From CBIHON01 sp966211965 (GTDB lineage Bacteria; Pseudomonadota; Gammaproteobacteria; Burkholderiales; Burkholderiaceae_D), in contig CBIHON010000013.1 of NCBI GenBank assembly GCA_966211965.1, positions 1 through 64,000 on the forward strand: 64,000 nt of DNA, in the 5' to 3' direction. Both the position numbers and the translations under genes were made by a program. Below are positions 7,829 to 16,966 of this stretch, piece after piece. Under the pieces are notes generated by a model. The model was not told the DNA's origin. It ran no database searches and saw nothing but the letters and a program-made list of their open reading frames with translations. Each line of letters starts with the position of its first letter. Position 1 is the first letter of the stretch.

Positions 7829-8626
7829 ATGCACAAAAAAATACTAAAACTCATCCCGGTTGCCCTTGTGTTCCTGTTCTCGGCCTGCAGTCTGCTGCCC
7901 GAAAAAACCGACGAGACCAAAACCTGGTCGGCGGCCAAATTATACTCGGAGGCACGCGACGAATTGGCGGGCGGGGGCTACGACAAAGCAATCCAGTATT
8001 TTGAAAAGCTGGAATCGCGCTACCCGTTCGGCACCTATGCACAACAGGCCCAAATGGAAATTGCCTACGCCTATTACCGCCAGGGCGACCAGCCGCAGGC
8101 GCTGGCTGCAGTGGCGCGTTTCCTGAAGCTGCATCCGAACCACCCGAACGCCGATTACATGTACTACCTGCGCGGCTTGATCAACTTCAATGATCGCCTC
8201 GGCATGTTCGATTTCCTGATCCGGCAAGACCCTACCGAACGCGATCCCAAGGCCGCGCGTGAAGCCTTCGACGCCTTCAAGCAACTCGCCGATCGCTATC
8301 CGGACAGCATCTATACCAAGGACGCGATCTCGCGCATGAAATACCTGGTCAACGCGATGGCACAGTACGAGGTACATGTCGCCAGCTACTATTATCGGCG
8401 GGGGGCCTATCTGGCGGCCGCCAACCGGGCGCAATTGGCGGTCAAGGAATACCGCGACGCGCCCGCCATAGAAGAAGCGCTGTTTATCATGACCCGCTCC
8501 TATGACGCATTGGGATTGAAGGATCTGCGCGACGATTCCGAACGCGTGCTCAGGAAGAATTTCCCGGAGAGCATATTCTTCCGTGGCGGCCACGTGAAAG
8601 ACGATCCATGGTGGAAAATCTGGTAA
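7829..8626 (+). CDS. bamD: Outer-membrane assembly lipoprotein BamD
   Basis: BamD is the essential lipoprotein of the BAM complex that folds outer-membrane beta-barrels. A lipoprotein signal ends in the lipobox LFSAC about 20 residues in. The mature part is a run of TPR-like helix pairs, including KLYSEARDELAGGGYDKAIQYFEKLESRYPFG, AQMEIAYAYYRQGD and FLKLHPNHPNADYMYYLRGL, which are standard BamD signatures. I chose the ATG at 7829 rather than the in-frame ATG at 7811, because it gives a compact signal peptide (MHKKILKLIP) and fits the -10 element. A strong terminator follows. Confidence 0.94.
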   Translation: MHKKILKLIPVALVFLFSACSLLPEKTDETKTWSAAKLYSEARDELAGGGYDKAIQYFEKLESRYPFGTYAQQAQMEIAYAYYRQGDQPQALAAVARFLKLHPNHPNADYMYYLRGLINFNDRLGMFDFLIRQDPTERDPKAAREAFDAFKQLADRYPDSIYTKDAISRMKYLVNAMAQYEVHVASYYYRRGAYLAAANRAQLAVKEYRDAPAIEEALFIMTRSYDALGLKDLRDDSERVLRKNFPESIFFRGGHVKDDPWWKIW

Positions 8627-8644
8627 GCAGATAATCCTTATCGT

Positions 8645-8674
8645 AAAAAGCCTCGCATGCCGCGAGGCTTTTTT
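8645..8674. terminator. Strong bidirectional terminator between bamD and yaaA
   Basis: The 12-bp arms AAAAAGCCTCGC (8645-8656) and GCGAGGCTTTTT (8662-8673) are perfect complements around a 5-nt loop. The A and T runs make it work in both directions. It ends bamD (+) and yaaA (-). Confidence 0.95.
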
Positions 8675-8702
8675 ATAGAGAAATCAGAACCTGTTAAAAA
8701 CC

Positions 8703-9479
8703 TCAGCCGACAAGCCGGCGCCGGAACAACCAGGTGCGCTCATCCGACCCGGCTTCATCGAATGCATAACCTTCGGCGTCAAAGGCTTTCAATCTTTCAG
8801 CCTGCTTGATTTTCTTCAACGCAGCATAACGCGCCATCAAGCCGCGCGCACGCTTCGCATGGAATGAAATCACCTTGTATCTGCCGCCCTTCCAGTCTTC
8901 GAAAACCGGGGTCACGACCGGCACGTCCAGCAAGCGCGGCTTCACCACCTTGAAGTACTCTTCGGATGCGAGGTTGATCAGGGCCTTGGCCTTTTGCTCG
9001 GCAATGATTTTGTTCAGTGCCAGCGTCACGGCATCGCCCCAGAACGCATACAAGTCCTTGCCGTAAGATGTCGCCAATCGGGTGCCCATCTCCAGCCGAT
9101 ACGCCTGCATCAAATCGAGGGGACGCAATAGGCCGTACAAGCCGGATAAAATGCGAACGTGCGACTGCGTATATTCCAATTGCCTGGCATTCAGCGAGGG
9201 CGCATCCAGCCCTTCGTAGACGTCGCCGTTGAACGCCAGCACCGCCTGCTTTGCATTTTGTTGCGTGAATTTCGGCGACCAGGAGGCATACCGCCCAGCG
9301 TTCAATACGGCGAGCGGATCGGAAATCCGCATCAGGCTGCCGATCTGCGCCGGTGAAAACTGCCTGAGCGTAGCGATCAGTTCGGCCGAACGCTTGATGA
9401 AATCCGGTTGGGTGCATATTGCGGTAGTGGCGGGCGTGTCGTAATCAAGCGTTTTTGCGGGCGATAAAACAATCAGCAT
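8703..9479 (-). CDS. yaaA: Peroxide stress protein YaaA (DUF328/UPF0246)
   Basis: YaaA limits Fenton chemistry by lowering free intracellular iron during peroxide stress and binds DNA. The family N-terminus MLIVLSPAKTLDYDTP is complete and marks the start at 9479; a longer reading with ten extra residues is not supported. Further signatures are YEGLDA, LSGLYGLLRPLDLMQAYRLEMGT and the C-terminal FHAKRARGLMARY. The length of 258 aa is normal. It is divergent from the PIN-domain gene, 29 bp away. Confidence 0.93.
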   Translation of the reverse strand: MLIVLSPAKTLDYDTPATTAICTQPDFIKRSAELIATLRQFSPAQIGSLMRISDPLAVLNAGRYASWSPKFTQQNAKQAVLAFNGDVYEGLDAPSLNARQLEYTQSHVRILSGLYGLLRPLDLMQAYRLEMGTRLATSYGKDLYAFWGDAVTLALNKIIAEQKAKALINLASEEYFKVVKPRLLDVPVVTPVFEDWKGGRYKVISFHAKRARGLMARYAALKKIKQAERLKAFDAEGYAFDEAGSDERTWLFRRRLVG

Positions 9480-9508
9480 ATCAACATCCAGAAAGAAGAA
9501 TTTTTGCA

Positions 9509-9946
9509 ATGATACCGAAGCGCATCGTATTGGACACCAATGTTTGCCTGGATTTATTCGTCTTCAACGACCCGCGCTGGGCCGCGCTGTTGGCCGCGTT
9601 GAAGGACGGCAGTATCGAAGCGGTGACGCGGGAAGACTGCCGGACGGAATGGCTGGTGGTCCTGACTTATCCGCGCTTGCCGCTGGATAGCGAGAGCCGG
9701 GCGCGCAGCGCGGCGCAATTCGATGCCTTGATCACTTGCATACCGCCTTTGCCCGGCGCGCCCGCCCTTGCCCGCTTGCCGATTTGCAGCGATCCGGACG
9801 ACCAGAAATTCCTGGAGCTTGCGCGCGATGCCCAAGCAGCCACGCTGATCACCAAGGACAAGGCTCTGCTCAAGCTGGCCAGGAAAACCGCAGGCTCCGG
9901 ACTTTTCCGGATTATTCGCCCCGAAGCCTGGATGCCGGCTTCATGA
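9509..9946 (+). CDS. PIN-domain putative toxin/RNase (COG1569 type)
   Basis: A 145-aa PIN-fold protein. The first acidic residue is in IVLDTNVCLDLF (Asp9, Asn11), and later acidic residues occur in ICSDPDDQKFLELA and TLITKDKAL, the usual metal-binding pattern. PIN proteins of this type are often VapC-like toxins, but no antitoxin gene is adjacent: the neighbours are yaaA (divergent) and an aminotransferase. It may be a stand-alone nuclease. The start at 9509 leaves a 29-bp divergent gap to yaaA and matches the family N-terminus. Confidence 0.8.
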   Translation: MIPKRIVLDTNVCLDLFVFNDPRWAALLAALKDGSIEAVTREDCRTEWLVVLTYPRLPLDSESRARSAAQFDALITCIPPLPGAPALARLPICSDPDDQKFLELARDAQAATLITKDKALLKLARKTAGSGLFRIIRPEAWMPAS

Positions 9947-9994
9947 CAAGACGTTAAAATTCTCCCAACACAAACCATTTCATCGACCTACGCA

Positions 9995-11188
9995 ATGAAC
10001 AACGCCTTTCCCGCCCCAACAGCGTCAGCCTTGCATATTCCCTCCTTGGAATCGAAGCTGCCGAACGTCGGCACCACCATTTTCTCCGTCATGTCGGCGC
10101 TCGCGACAGAAAAAAATGCCGTCAACCTTGGCCAGGGCTTTCCCGATTTCGATTGCGACCCGGCCTTGGTCGATGCCGTCGCCGCAGCCATGAAAAACGG
10201 CGCCAACCAATATCCGCCCATGCCGGGCATTCCCTCTTTGCGCGAAGTCATCGCAAAAAAGATCGGAAAGATGTACGGCCATACCTACAATCCGGCGACA
10301 GAAATCACGGTCACCGCCGGCGCTACCCAGGCGCTATTGACTGCCATTTCGTGCAGCGTCCACCCGGGCGACGAAGTGATCGTAATCGAGCCGGTCTACG
10401 ACAGCTATGTACCCTCGATTGAATTGGCTGGCGGCAAACCGGTGTTCGTGCAAATGGAAGTCAGCCCGCAAGGATATGCAGTGCCTTGGGCCAAGGTTGC
10501 GGCAGCGGTGACGAGCAAAACCCGGCTCATCATGATCAACTCCCCCCACAATCCGACGGGGACCATACTGCGCGAAGCCGACCTGCGCGCCTTGGCCGAC
10601 ATCGTGCGCGGCACGAATATCCTGCTGATCTCGGATGAAGTCTATGAGCACATGGTCTACGACGGCGCACAGCACGAGTCGGTGTGCCGCCATCCTGAAC
10701 TGGCGGCGCGCTCCTTCGTGGTATCAAGCTTCGGCAAGACTTACCACGTCACCGGATGGAAAGTGGGCTATGTCGCGGCGCCGGCAGCCTTGACCACAGA
10801 ATTCCGCAAGGTCCATCAATTCAATGTCTTCACCGTCAATACGCCGATGCAGCATGGCCTCGCCGCCTACATGGCCGACCCTGCGCCTTACCTCGGACTG
10901 GCGGCCTTCTATCAGCGCAAGCGCGACCTATTCCGCGCCGGGCTTGCCGATACCCGTTTCAAATTGCTGCCCTCGGATGGCACCTATTTCCAGTGCGTCG
11001 ATTATTCCGCGATTTCGACGCAATCAGAAGCCGATTTCGCAAAATGGCTGACCACAGAAATTGGCGTAGCGGCGATACCTGTTTCCGCGTTTTATAACCA
11101 GCCAAAGGAATCCGGCATCGTGCGCTTTTGTTTCGCAAAAAAGGACGAAACCCTGGCGTCTGCGTTGAAACGCCTCACGGCACTCTAA
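9995..11188 (+). CDS. Methionine aminotransferase (YbdL-like), PLP-dependent
   Basis: A fold-type I PLP aminotransferase of 397 aa. Family signatures include VNLGQGFPDFDCDP, NQYPPMPGIPSLREVIA, VTAGATQALLTAI, INSPHNPTGTIL, LISDEVYEHMVYDG and the PLP lysine in SSFGKTYHVTGWKVGY. The combination NLGQGFPDF with NQYPPMPG is typical of the YbdL/kynurenine aminotransferase group, which in bacteria prefers methionine and aromatic residues. It follows the PIN gene by 48 bp and is probably expressed with it. Confidence 0.88.
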   Translation: MNNAFPAPTASALHIPSLESKLPNVGTTIFSVMSALATEKNAVNLGQGFPDFDCDPALVDAVAAAMKNGANQYPPMPGIPSLREVIAKKIGKMYGHTYNPATEITVTAGATQALLTAISCSVHPGDEVIVIEPVYDSYVPSIELAGGKPVFVQMEVSPQGYAVPWAKVAAAVTSKTRLIMINSPHNPTGTILREADLRALADIVRGTNILLISDEVYEHMVYDGAQHESVCRHPELAARSFVVSSFGKTYHVTGWKVGYVAAPAALTTEFRKVHQFNVFTVNTPMQHGLAAYMADPAPYLGLAAFYQRKRDLFRAGLADTRFKLLPSDGTYFQCVDYSAISTQSEADFAKWLTTEIGVAAIPVSAFYNQPKESGIVRFCFAKKDETLASALKRLTAL

Positions 11189-11312
11189 AATTTTCCCTTT
11201 ATCTGCCGATAATGTTAGCGTTGAGTATCTTTTTGGAACTCGGCAAGCACCTCTTCAAGAATAAAAGGAAATCTTAAGCAGGCGCAATTCAAACTAAGCA
11301 GGAGGCACCCTC

Positions 11313-12455
11313 ATGGACCAACGCCGCCTCACCATCTCGGATCTCGTCATTGGCGAGCCTCTGCAGTGGGATATCTACGGAGAGGACCGCAAACTGCTGC
11401 TGCGCAAAGGGCAAATCGTCTCCACTACCCATCAAGTGGAGAGCCTCGTCCAGCGCGGCCTTTTTGTCGATGCCCACTTCCTTGCGGACCGGCTCAGCCG
11501 GCATGAGGAACACGCCCAAAAGCTGGAAATCCCCTCAGTGCTGCGCCTGATCAACATGGCCAACAAGCGGCTGGAACGCCTGCTATACAGCCTGCATAAC
11601 GAAGCCGATGCCGAAGCGAAGATCCTGGAAGTTGCGAAGGCGATCGGCTTTGCCTGCAATGCCAATTCCGACGTTGCCTTGGGCTGCATCCTGCTCAACC
11701 AGGCGGAGGCCAACTACGCGGTGCGGCATTGCATCGACACCGCTGTGATTTCTCTGCTGGTGGCACGTGCGATGAAAAAAACGCCGGAAGAAATCATGAA
11801 GATCGTCGCAGCCGCGCTGACCATGAACATCGGCATGCTGCGGCAACAGGATCAATTGCAAAACAAGGAAGATGCGCTTTCCGAGAAAGACATGGAAGTG
11901 ATCCGCAAACATCCGGAAGAAAGCGTCACCCTGTTGCAACAAGCCGGGATCACCGATGCCGATTGGCTTTCCTACGTCTTGCATCATCATGAGAATGAAG
12001 ACGGCAGCGGCTATCCGTCAGCGAAAAAAGGGCAGGACATTCCGCAGAACGCGAAGATCATCGCCTTGGCAGACCGTTATTGCTCACGCATTACCAGCCG
12101 CTCCTATCGCAAATCCATGTTGCCGAATGCCGCTTTACGCAACCTGTTTGTCGAAGGCGGCAAGACGGTCGATTCTCATCTCGCGACTTATTTCATCCAG
12201 GAACTCGGCATGTATCCGCCCGGAACGACAATACGCCTGCAAAACGGCGAAATCGGCGTGGTGACCGGCAAAGGGCACAGCCCCACCACGCCTATCGTCC
12301 ACGCATTGATCGGACCACGCGGCGCCCCCCTTTCCTTCGCGATCAAACGCGATACCGCGAAGGAATTGTATGCAGTGCGCGAAGCGCTACATCCTGAACA
12401 GGCATCGATGCGCTTCACCATGCAGCATCTATGGGGCGATGAGGCAAAGCCATGA
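11313..12455 (+). CDS. HD-GYP domain protein with a degenerate HD pair
   Basis: A 380-aa protein with an N-terminal region of about 120 residues and a C-terminal HD-GYP domain. HD-GYP enzymes hydrolyse cyclic di-GMP with metal ions held by the HD pair. Here the GYP region is intact (HHHENEDGSGYP, then KIIALADRYCSRI), but the usual LLHDIGK is replaced by ALTMNIGM, so His-Asp has become Met-Asn. The conserved first His is kept (VRHCID). It probably lacks full phosphodiesterase activity and may act as a sensor. It has no membrane segment or receiver domain. It lies 0.7 kb beyond the 3' end of the MSHA pilus locus, whose ATPase is predicted to bind c-di-GMP. Confidence 0.83.
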   Translation: MDQRRLTISDLVIGEPLQWDIYGEDRKLLLRKGQIVSTTHQVESLVQRGLFVDAHFLADRLSRHEEHAQKLEIPSVLRLINMANKRLERLLYSLHNEADAEAKILEVAKAIGFACNANSDVALGCILLNQAEANYAVRHCIDTAVISLLVARAMKKTPEEIMKIVAAALTMNIGMLRQQDQLQNKEDALSEKDMEVIRKHPEESVTLLQQAGITDADWLSYVLHHHENEDGSGYPSAKKGQDIPQNAKIIALADRYCSRITSRSYRKSMLPNAALRNLFVEGGKTVDSHLATYFIQELGMYPPGTTIRLQNGEIGVVTGKGHSPTTPIVHALIGPRGAPLSFAIKRDTAKELYAVREALHPEQASMRFTMQHLWGDEAKP

Positions 12456-12474
12456 CAAGGGCAAATCCTTATTT

Positions 12475-13137
12475 TTACTTGGCGCGCGCTTTCATCAGCT
12501 CTTGATTGATCTTGCGGTCCGCGTTGACACGTTGCATCGTTGACCGCTCTCCTAGCAATTTGCCATAGTCGCATAGCGGCAGATCGGCCAACACATCCTC
12601 GCCATAGACTATTTTGGATGCCATCGATATGACCGGGAAATGAACTGCTGCGGCGCAATCTGCAACGGTAAATTCCGCACCGGCAACATAGGGGGAAAAT
12701 TTTGCGAGCTTGCCAAATGCCTTGATGTTTCGCTTCAGCAGTTTTTCCGTACGGGCTTTCATTTCATCGGAGAGCGTACCGCCAAAGAACGCGACCGGAT
12801 ACAACTCGCGCGCGACCAATTCAAGATGCAACTCCAGGAATACAACCAGTTCGCGTACCTTGGCGGCAGCGAAAGGGTCGGCCGGCAGCAAGGGCGTTTG
12901 GGGATAACGGTCTTCGAGATATTCAATGATTACCTGGGATTCGCATAAGATCCCTTCGTCGGTTTTGATGTAAGGCACTTTACCCAACGGCGAATTTTCC
13001 ATCAATTCGGGGGAACGATCCGGCCATAGCAAAGCCGGCCATACCAGCTCTTCCTCGAACGCAATCCCCTTCTCGAGCATCGCGAACTTGACCTTGTTGT
13101 AATAATTGCTGACTGCAAAACCGCATAGTTTGAGCAT
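12475..13137 (-). CDS. Glutathione S-transferase family protein
   Basis: A 220-aa GST-like protein. The N-terminal thioredoxin-like domain starts MLKLCGFAVSNYYNKVKFAM and has the cis-proline region SPLGKVPYIKTDEGILCES, which precedes the GSH-contacting Glu/Ser. The all-alpha domain follows (LFAAAKVRELVVFLELHLELVARELYP). The start at 13137 has GGAGG just upstream; longer readings run into mshN. It converges with the HD-GYP gene (20 bp) and lies 56 bp past mshN, so it could be read from the msh transcript. The substrate is unknown. Confidence 0.85.
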   Translation of the reverse strand: MLKLCGFAVSNYYNKVKFAMLEKGIAFEEELVWPALLWPDRSPELMENSPLGKVPYIKTDEGILCESQVIIEYLEDRYPQTPLLPADPFAAAKVRELVVFLELHLELVARELYPVAFFGGTLSDEMKARTEKLLKRNIKAFGKLAKFSPYVAGAEFTVADCAAAVHFPVISMASKIVYGEDVLADLPLCDYGKLLGERSTMQRVNADRKINQELMKARAK

Positions 13138-13193
13138 GCTGCCTCCGTAATTGCCTATCCAGCCGAAAGACCTGCCGGACAATTGAGATGAAT

Positions 13194-14324
13194 TCAACGC
13201 TGCAACTGGCCGAGCTTTTGTTCCACGAATGCCTTCAATTCGGGCGACAAAGAATTCGATGCCTTGGCCCGGCCAAATGCATCTTGCGCTTCGGGCACGC
13301 GATTTTCCGCCTGCAGAGAAATGCCAAGTCCCATCCACCAAACGCCATTCTGTGGAGTCTTGCGCAATGCCACAAAATAATGCTCCACCGCTTCCTTGTG
13401 ATTCGCTTGCCGTTGCAGCAACGCTGCCAAAAACGCATGGTAATCGGCACGCTCCAATGCATAGGGCAAGGTTTTTTGCAGGGTCTCGACCGCGGGTCGC
13501 AACTCGCCTTTTTCCACTTGCCGCCGCGCCAGGATCATTGCCAAGCCAGGTTGGTTTGGATCAAGATCCAATCCCTCACGCATCTTGCGCATCGCATCGT
13601 CGACGCGCTTGCTATCCACTAGCAAGCCGATCAGGGTCTGCCGTGCGGCGCCATGCTGGGGGTCGAGCAGTAGCACCTGCTCCAGCACCTCGATCGTTTC
13701 CGCTATTTTGCCCTGCTGCATAAGCGACGTCGCCCGGCGATATTCATTTTCGGCACGCTGCTGAGGAGTGGGTTCCTTGATCTGCTTGTTGAGAACCACG
13801 GGAGGCGGCTCTTCCAGTTTCGGCGTGGCAGGAGACGCGGCCTTAGCCGCCGGAACCGACGGCATCCCGTCCGGCTCCGCTTTTTTGGGCAATGGCGATG
13901 GCCGCGCGAGAATTGCGGCTGGTTCCCTTGCCTGGCTGGCGGCAGCTTTTTTCTCGGCCGGCTTGGCCTCAACCGGTGCAACTATTTCCGCTCCCGGGGG
14001 CTGCGGTTCGGTGACGGGTTTAGGGGTAGCCGGCAAAGGCGCGACCGTAAGATCCGGCGCAATCTTCAGAGACAGCATAGAGGGCGGAGGCACCTGCGCA
14101 GCCGCAGAAACCGGAACCGCAATCGGCCGCGCAGGTTTATAAAAAAACCATATCGCACCACCGCCCACCAGCAAGGCAACAGCCGCCGCCAAAGCGATCC
14201 ACCAGCCAACATGAATCTTGCTGCTTTCCGCCACCGCCCTGACATGGCCATGAATGTCGCTGTTTGCCGTGCCGTCCGTGCTGCGCGCATCCAGGTCTTG
14301 CAGCATTCGATTGATCAGACTCAT
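13194..14324 (-). CDS. mshN: MSHA biogenesis protein MshN (TPR)
   Basis: The N-terminus MSLINRMLQDLDARS is the MshN/GspB-type signature. A membrane segment at about residues 40-62 (WWIALAAAVALLVGGGAIWF) is followed by a long Pro/Ala-rich periplasmic linker and C-terminal TPR repeats (about residues 200-376). MshN is thought to help assemble the pilus secretin and periplasmic complex. The start at 14324 overlaps the mshM stop as ATGA, indicating translational coupling. It is the last gene of the leftward msh locus. Confidence 0.87.
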   Translation of the reverse strand: MSLINRMLQDLDARSTDGTANSDIHGHVRAVAESSKIHVGWWIALAAAVALLVGGGAIWFFYKPARPIAVPVSAAAQVPPPSMLSLKIAPDLTVAPLPATPKPVTEPQPPGAEIVAPVEAKPAEKKAAASQAREPAAILARPSPLPKKAEPDGMPSVPAAKAASPATPKLEEPPPVVLNKQIKEPTPQQRAENEYRRATSLMQQGKIAETIEVLEQVLLLDPQHGAARQTLIGLLVDSKRVDDAMRKMREGLDLDPNQPGLAMILARRQVEKGELRPAVETLQKTLPYALERADYHAFLAALLQRQANHKEAVEHYFVALRKTPQNGVWWMGLGISLQAENRVPEAQDAFGRAKASNSLSPELKAFVEQKLGQLQR

Positions 14325-15214
14325 TTGAAGTAGGCCCATCCAATGCCGGCGCCTGCCAAGAGCAGCGTCGAGGCAGCCAAGCACCATAACCACCACGTTT
14401 TTTTCCTTGCCGCGATCGTGTCCTTGGCTGCGGCTCGCACATGCCTTGCCCGAACCTCTCGCTTGCCTTCGCCATACGCCGCCATCAAGGCCTTGTGCGC
14501 CAAAATATTTACGACCCTTGGTACGCCGCCGCTTGCTCTGCTCAATATCCTGAGTGCATCGCGGCCGAACAGCCGGCTCCCGGCAAATCCCGCCACGCTG
14601 AGCCGATGCGAAACGTAAAACTCCAGGTCATCCTTGCTGAGCGGGCCGAGGTGGTAGTGAAAAGTAATCCGCTGTGCAAGCTGCCGCACCGATTCGAGTT
14701 CCAGCTTGCGATTCAATTCCGGCTGGCCGAATAAAACGATCTGCAGCAGCTTGCGCTTCTCGGTTTCCAGATTGGTCAGCAGGCGCAAAGCCTCCAGACT
14801 CTCCATCGGAATTGCCTGCGCTTCGTCCAGGCAAAGGATGACGCGCTTGCCATCCCGCGCCAGTACCAGCAAGCGGTGATTGATCGACTTCAGCAGATGA
14901 TGCTGATCCACGTCTTTCTCGAACGGAATCTCCAGTTCGTCCGCCAGCGCCAGCATCAAGGTGCGCGGCTCAAGGTAGGGATTGGGAATGTAGGCGGTAA
15001 CGAATTCCGGCCCGAGGGTCGCCATGAACTTGCGGCACAACAAGCTCTTCCCTGTGCCGACCTCGCCGGTGATCTTGATGAACCCCTCGCCGTTTTTTGC
15101 CGCGATCAAGAGAGTATTCAACGCCTCTTGGGAATTTGTGCAGGCGAAAAAAAAGCTGGTATCGGGGGTGATGCTAAACGGTAATTCACGCAGCCCAAAA
15201 TGGGTTTTATACAT
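14321..15214 (-). CDS. mshM: MSHA biogenesis ATPase MshM (ExeA-like AAA)
   Basis: An ExeA/MshM AAA ATPase of 297 aa. Walker A is GEVGTGKS at residues 50-57 and Walker B is VILCLDEA (about 125-132). The N-terminus MYKTHFGLRELPFSITPDTS is the family signature. A C-terminal hydrophobic segment (WWLWCLAASTLLLAGAGIGW) can anchor it in the inner membrane. ExeA-type proteins help place the secretin by interacting with peptidoglycan; MshM is the pilus counterpart. It starts 2 bp after the mshL stop and overlaps mshN by 4 bp. Confidence 0.9.
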   Translation of the reverse strand: MYKTHFGLRELPFSITPDTSFFFACTNSQEALNTLLIAAKNGEGFIKITGEVGTGKSLLCRKFMATLGPEFVTAYIPNPYLEPRTLMLALADELEIPFEKDVDQHHLLKSINHRLLVLARDGKRVILCLDEAQAIPMESLEALRLLTNLETEKRKLLQIVLFGQPELNRKLELESVRQLAQRITFHYHLGPLSKDDLEFYVSHRLSVAGFAGSRLFGRDALRILSRASGGVPRVVNILAHKALMAAYGEGKREVRARHVRAAAKDTIAARKKTWWLWCLAASTLLLAGAGIGWAYFK

Positions 15215-15216
15215 GC

Positions 15217-16965
15217 CTATCTCTGCTCCAGCACGCTTGGCGGCTCCAGGTTCTGGATACGGCGTTGACTGTCCAGCATGTCCTGGGTCCAGCTATTATC
15301 GCTCTGAATGACCGTTGGTTTGAGGAGAATCACGAGTTCACGCTTTTCCGTCACCTGATTCGTATTGCGGAACAGATTGCCAAGGACGGGAATATTACCG
15401 GCTCCCGGCACCTGAGAGTTATCCGATGTGCTCGACTGCCGCATCAAGCCGCCGATCGCCACGATATGGCCATCGCGGCCGCGCACGATGCTGTCGGTTT
15501 CGGAGATGCTGCTCGATGCCAGCGGCAGCTTGAAGGTGCCAAGGCTGCCGAGATCGATGCTCTTGTCGCTGGCTGACGTGACCTTGCTGACCGAGGGATG
15601 AATATGCAATATGATGTTTCCCGTCTCGTCGATTTGCGGCGTGACATCGAGCGCCACGCCCGAAAAGAACGGCTGCAATGTGACCGACGGACTAGTCGTG
15701 CTGCTGGTACCGGATGTGGTGGTATTCGTGGTCACGTTGGTCACGAAGAACTCATCGGTTCCCACTTTCAAAACGGCTTTCTGGTTATTGAGCGTGGCGA
15801 TGCGGGGGCTGGACAAGACATGCACCGTTCCCTGGGTTTCCAGGAAAGACAGGAGCGCGGCAAAATTATTGGTCTGGAAAGCCAGGCCGAACAAGGAAGT
15901 GGATGCGGTGGTCGGCGTCGCAAGTGCGAGGCTTGTCAACGCGCTCATCGAAGTATTGCCAGTGGTGGTCGACAATATGTTCGACTGGGCAGAAGACGAC
16001 AAGGTGGTGCCAGGGGTCAGAAAGCCTCCGGCAACCCGATTGGTCAAATTGCCGCTGAAGGAAGCAAAGGAAGCCCAGTTGATCCCGGACTGATAGTGAT
16101 CGTTCAGTTGAACTTCCAGTATCTTCGCTTCCAGAATCACCTGGCGATCGACTGAAAGCTGGGTTGCCTTGAGATACGCGGCAACGTTGCGCAATTCGTC
16201 CCACATGCCGCGTACCAAGACCACGCCCGACTGTGGGCTGATCACAATGCTGCGCCCTTCCTTGCCGGGTCCGATGATCGCTTCCAGCGAGGTTTTCAGT
16301 TCGAGCCAAAAGTCGCTGCTTGAGGTCGTATTGATCCTGCTTGAATTGACCGCAGTTGAACTCGTCGAGGGTTGATTGCTGTTTGCCGGTTGAACGGCAT
16401 TGCCGGAATTAGGCGTCGTGTTTGGCGTGCCATTGCCGCTGACCGTGTCGCTGACCGAACCGGATGTCACCCGGATGTCCGATGTTCCCTTCCTGTTGCC
16501 GGTCAGGTAGTTCACTTGGAACATGCGGGTTTGCAGAGTCAAGGGCTTGATGTAGATGCGGGTGCCGTCAACCTTGTAGTCATAGCCGTACAATTCGCGG
16601 ATCGCATCGAGCGCTTCAAACAAGGTCACGTCTTTCAGGTTGGCCGAAATTGTCCCCGTGACCTCCGGATGCACCAGCATGCTGTAACGAGTACCGGCAG
16701 CAATCGCCATGAAAAACTGCTGCGCCGGGACATTGCTGAAAGTCAGACCGAAGCGTTCTTCCATCGGCTGGCGGGCTTTGGGGATTTCCATTTGGATCGG
16801 CGGAAGCAGTGCGGCAGCAACCGAGTCCGGCTGGGCGGGTTGTACTTTGGCTTCCAATGCCTTGCTCATTTCAGCATTGATGAGATCATAAGTCTCGCGC
16901 TTTGCACCGGGGTTGGCACACCCGACCAAGGCGAAAATCATGAAGGCCAAAATAGTTTTACGCAT
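15217..16965 (-). CDS. mshL: MSHA outer-membrane secretin MshL
   Basis: The secretin through which the pilus crosses the outer membrane. The lipoprotein signal ends in ALVGC (Cys16). The periplasmic N-domain (about residues 75-140, VPAQQFFMAIAAGTRYSMLV and ANLKDVTLFEALDAI) is followed by a Ser/Thr/Asn-rich linker with near-repeated SNQPS/TSSTA stretches, and the secretin barrel (about residues 250-560) with VHVLSSPRIATLNNQKAVLKVG and the C-terminal VPGAGNIPVLGNLFRNT. The ATG at 16965 lies 1 bp after the mshK stop; an upstream ATG at 16983 would overlap mshK. Confidence 0.93.
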   Translation of the reverse strand: MRKTILAFMIFALVGCANPGAKRETYDLINAEMSKALEAKVQPAQPDSVAAALLPPIQMEIPKARQPMEERFGLTFSNVPAQQFFMAIAAGTRYSMLVHPEVTGTISANLKDVTLFEALDAIRELYGYDYKVDGTRIYIKPLTLQTRMFQVNYLTGNRKGTSDIRVTSGSVSDTVSGNGTPNTTPNSGNAVQPANSNQPSTSSTAVNSSRINTTSSSDFWLELKTSLEAIIGPGKEGRSIVISPQSGVVLVRGMWDELRNVAAYLKATQLSVDRQVILEAKILEVQLNDHYQSGINWASFASFSGNLTNRVAGGFLTPGTTLSSSAQSNILSTTTGNTSMSALTSLALATPTTASTSLFGLAFQTNNFAALLSFLETQGTVHVLSSPRIATLNNQKAVLKVGTDEFFVTNVTTNTTTSGTSSTTSPSVTLQPFFSGVALDVTPQIDETGNIILHIHPSVSKVTSASDKSIDLGSLGTFKLPLASSSISETDSIVRGRDGHIVAIGGLMRQSSTSDNSQVPGAGNIPVLGNLFRNTNQVTEKRELVILLKPTVIQSDNSWTQDMLDSQRRIQNLEPPSVLEQR

Positions 16966-16966
16966 G

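Noticed and set aside
9509..9946. A toxin-antitoxin pair around the PIN gene
   Set aside because: No small antitoxin frame is adjacent; the upstream gene is the divergent yaaA and the downstream gene is an aminotransferase.
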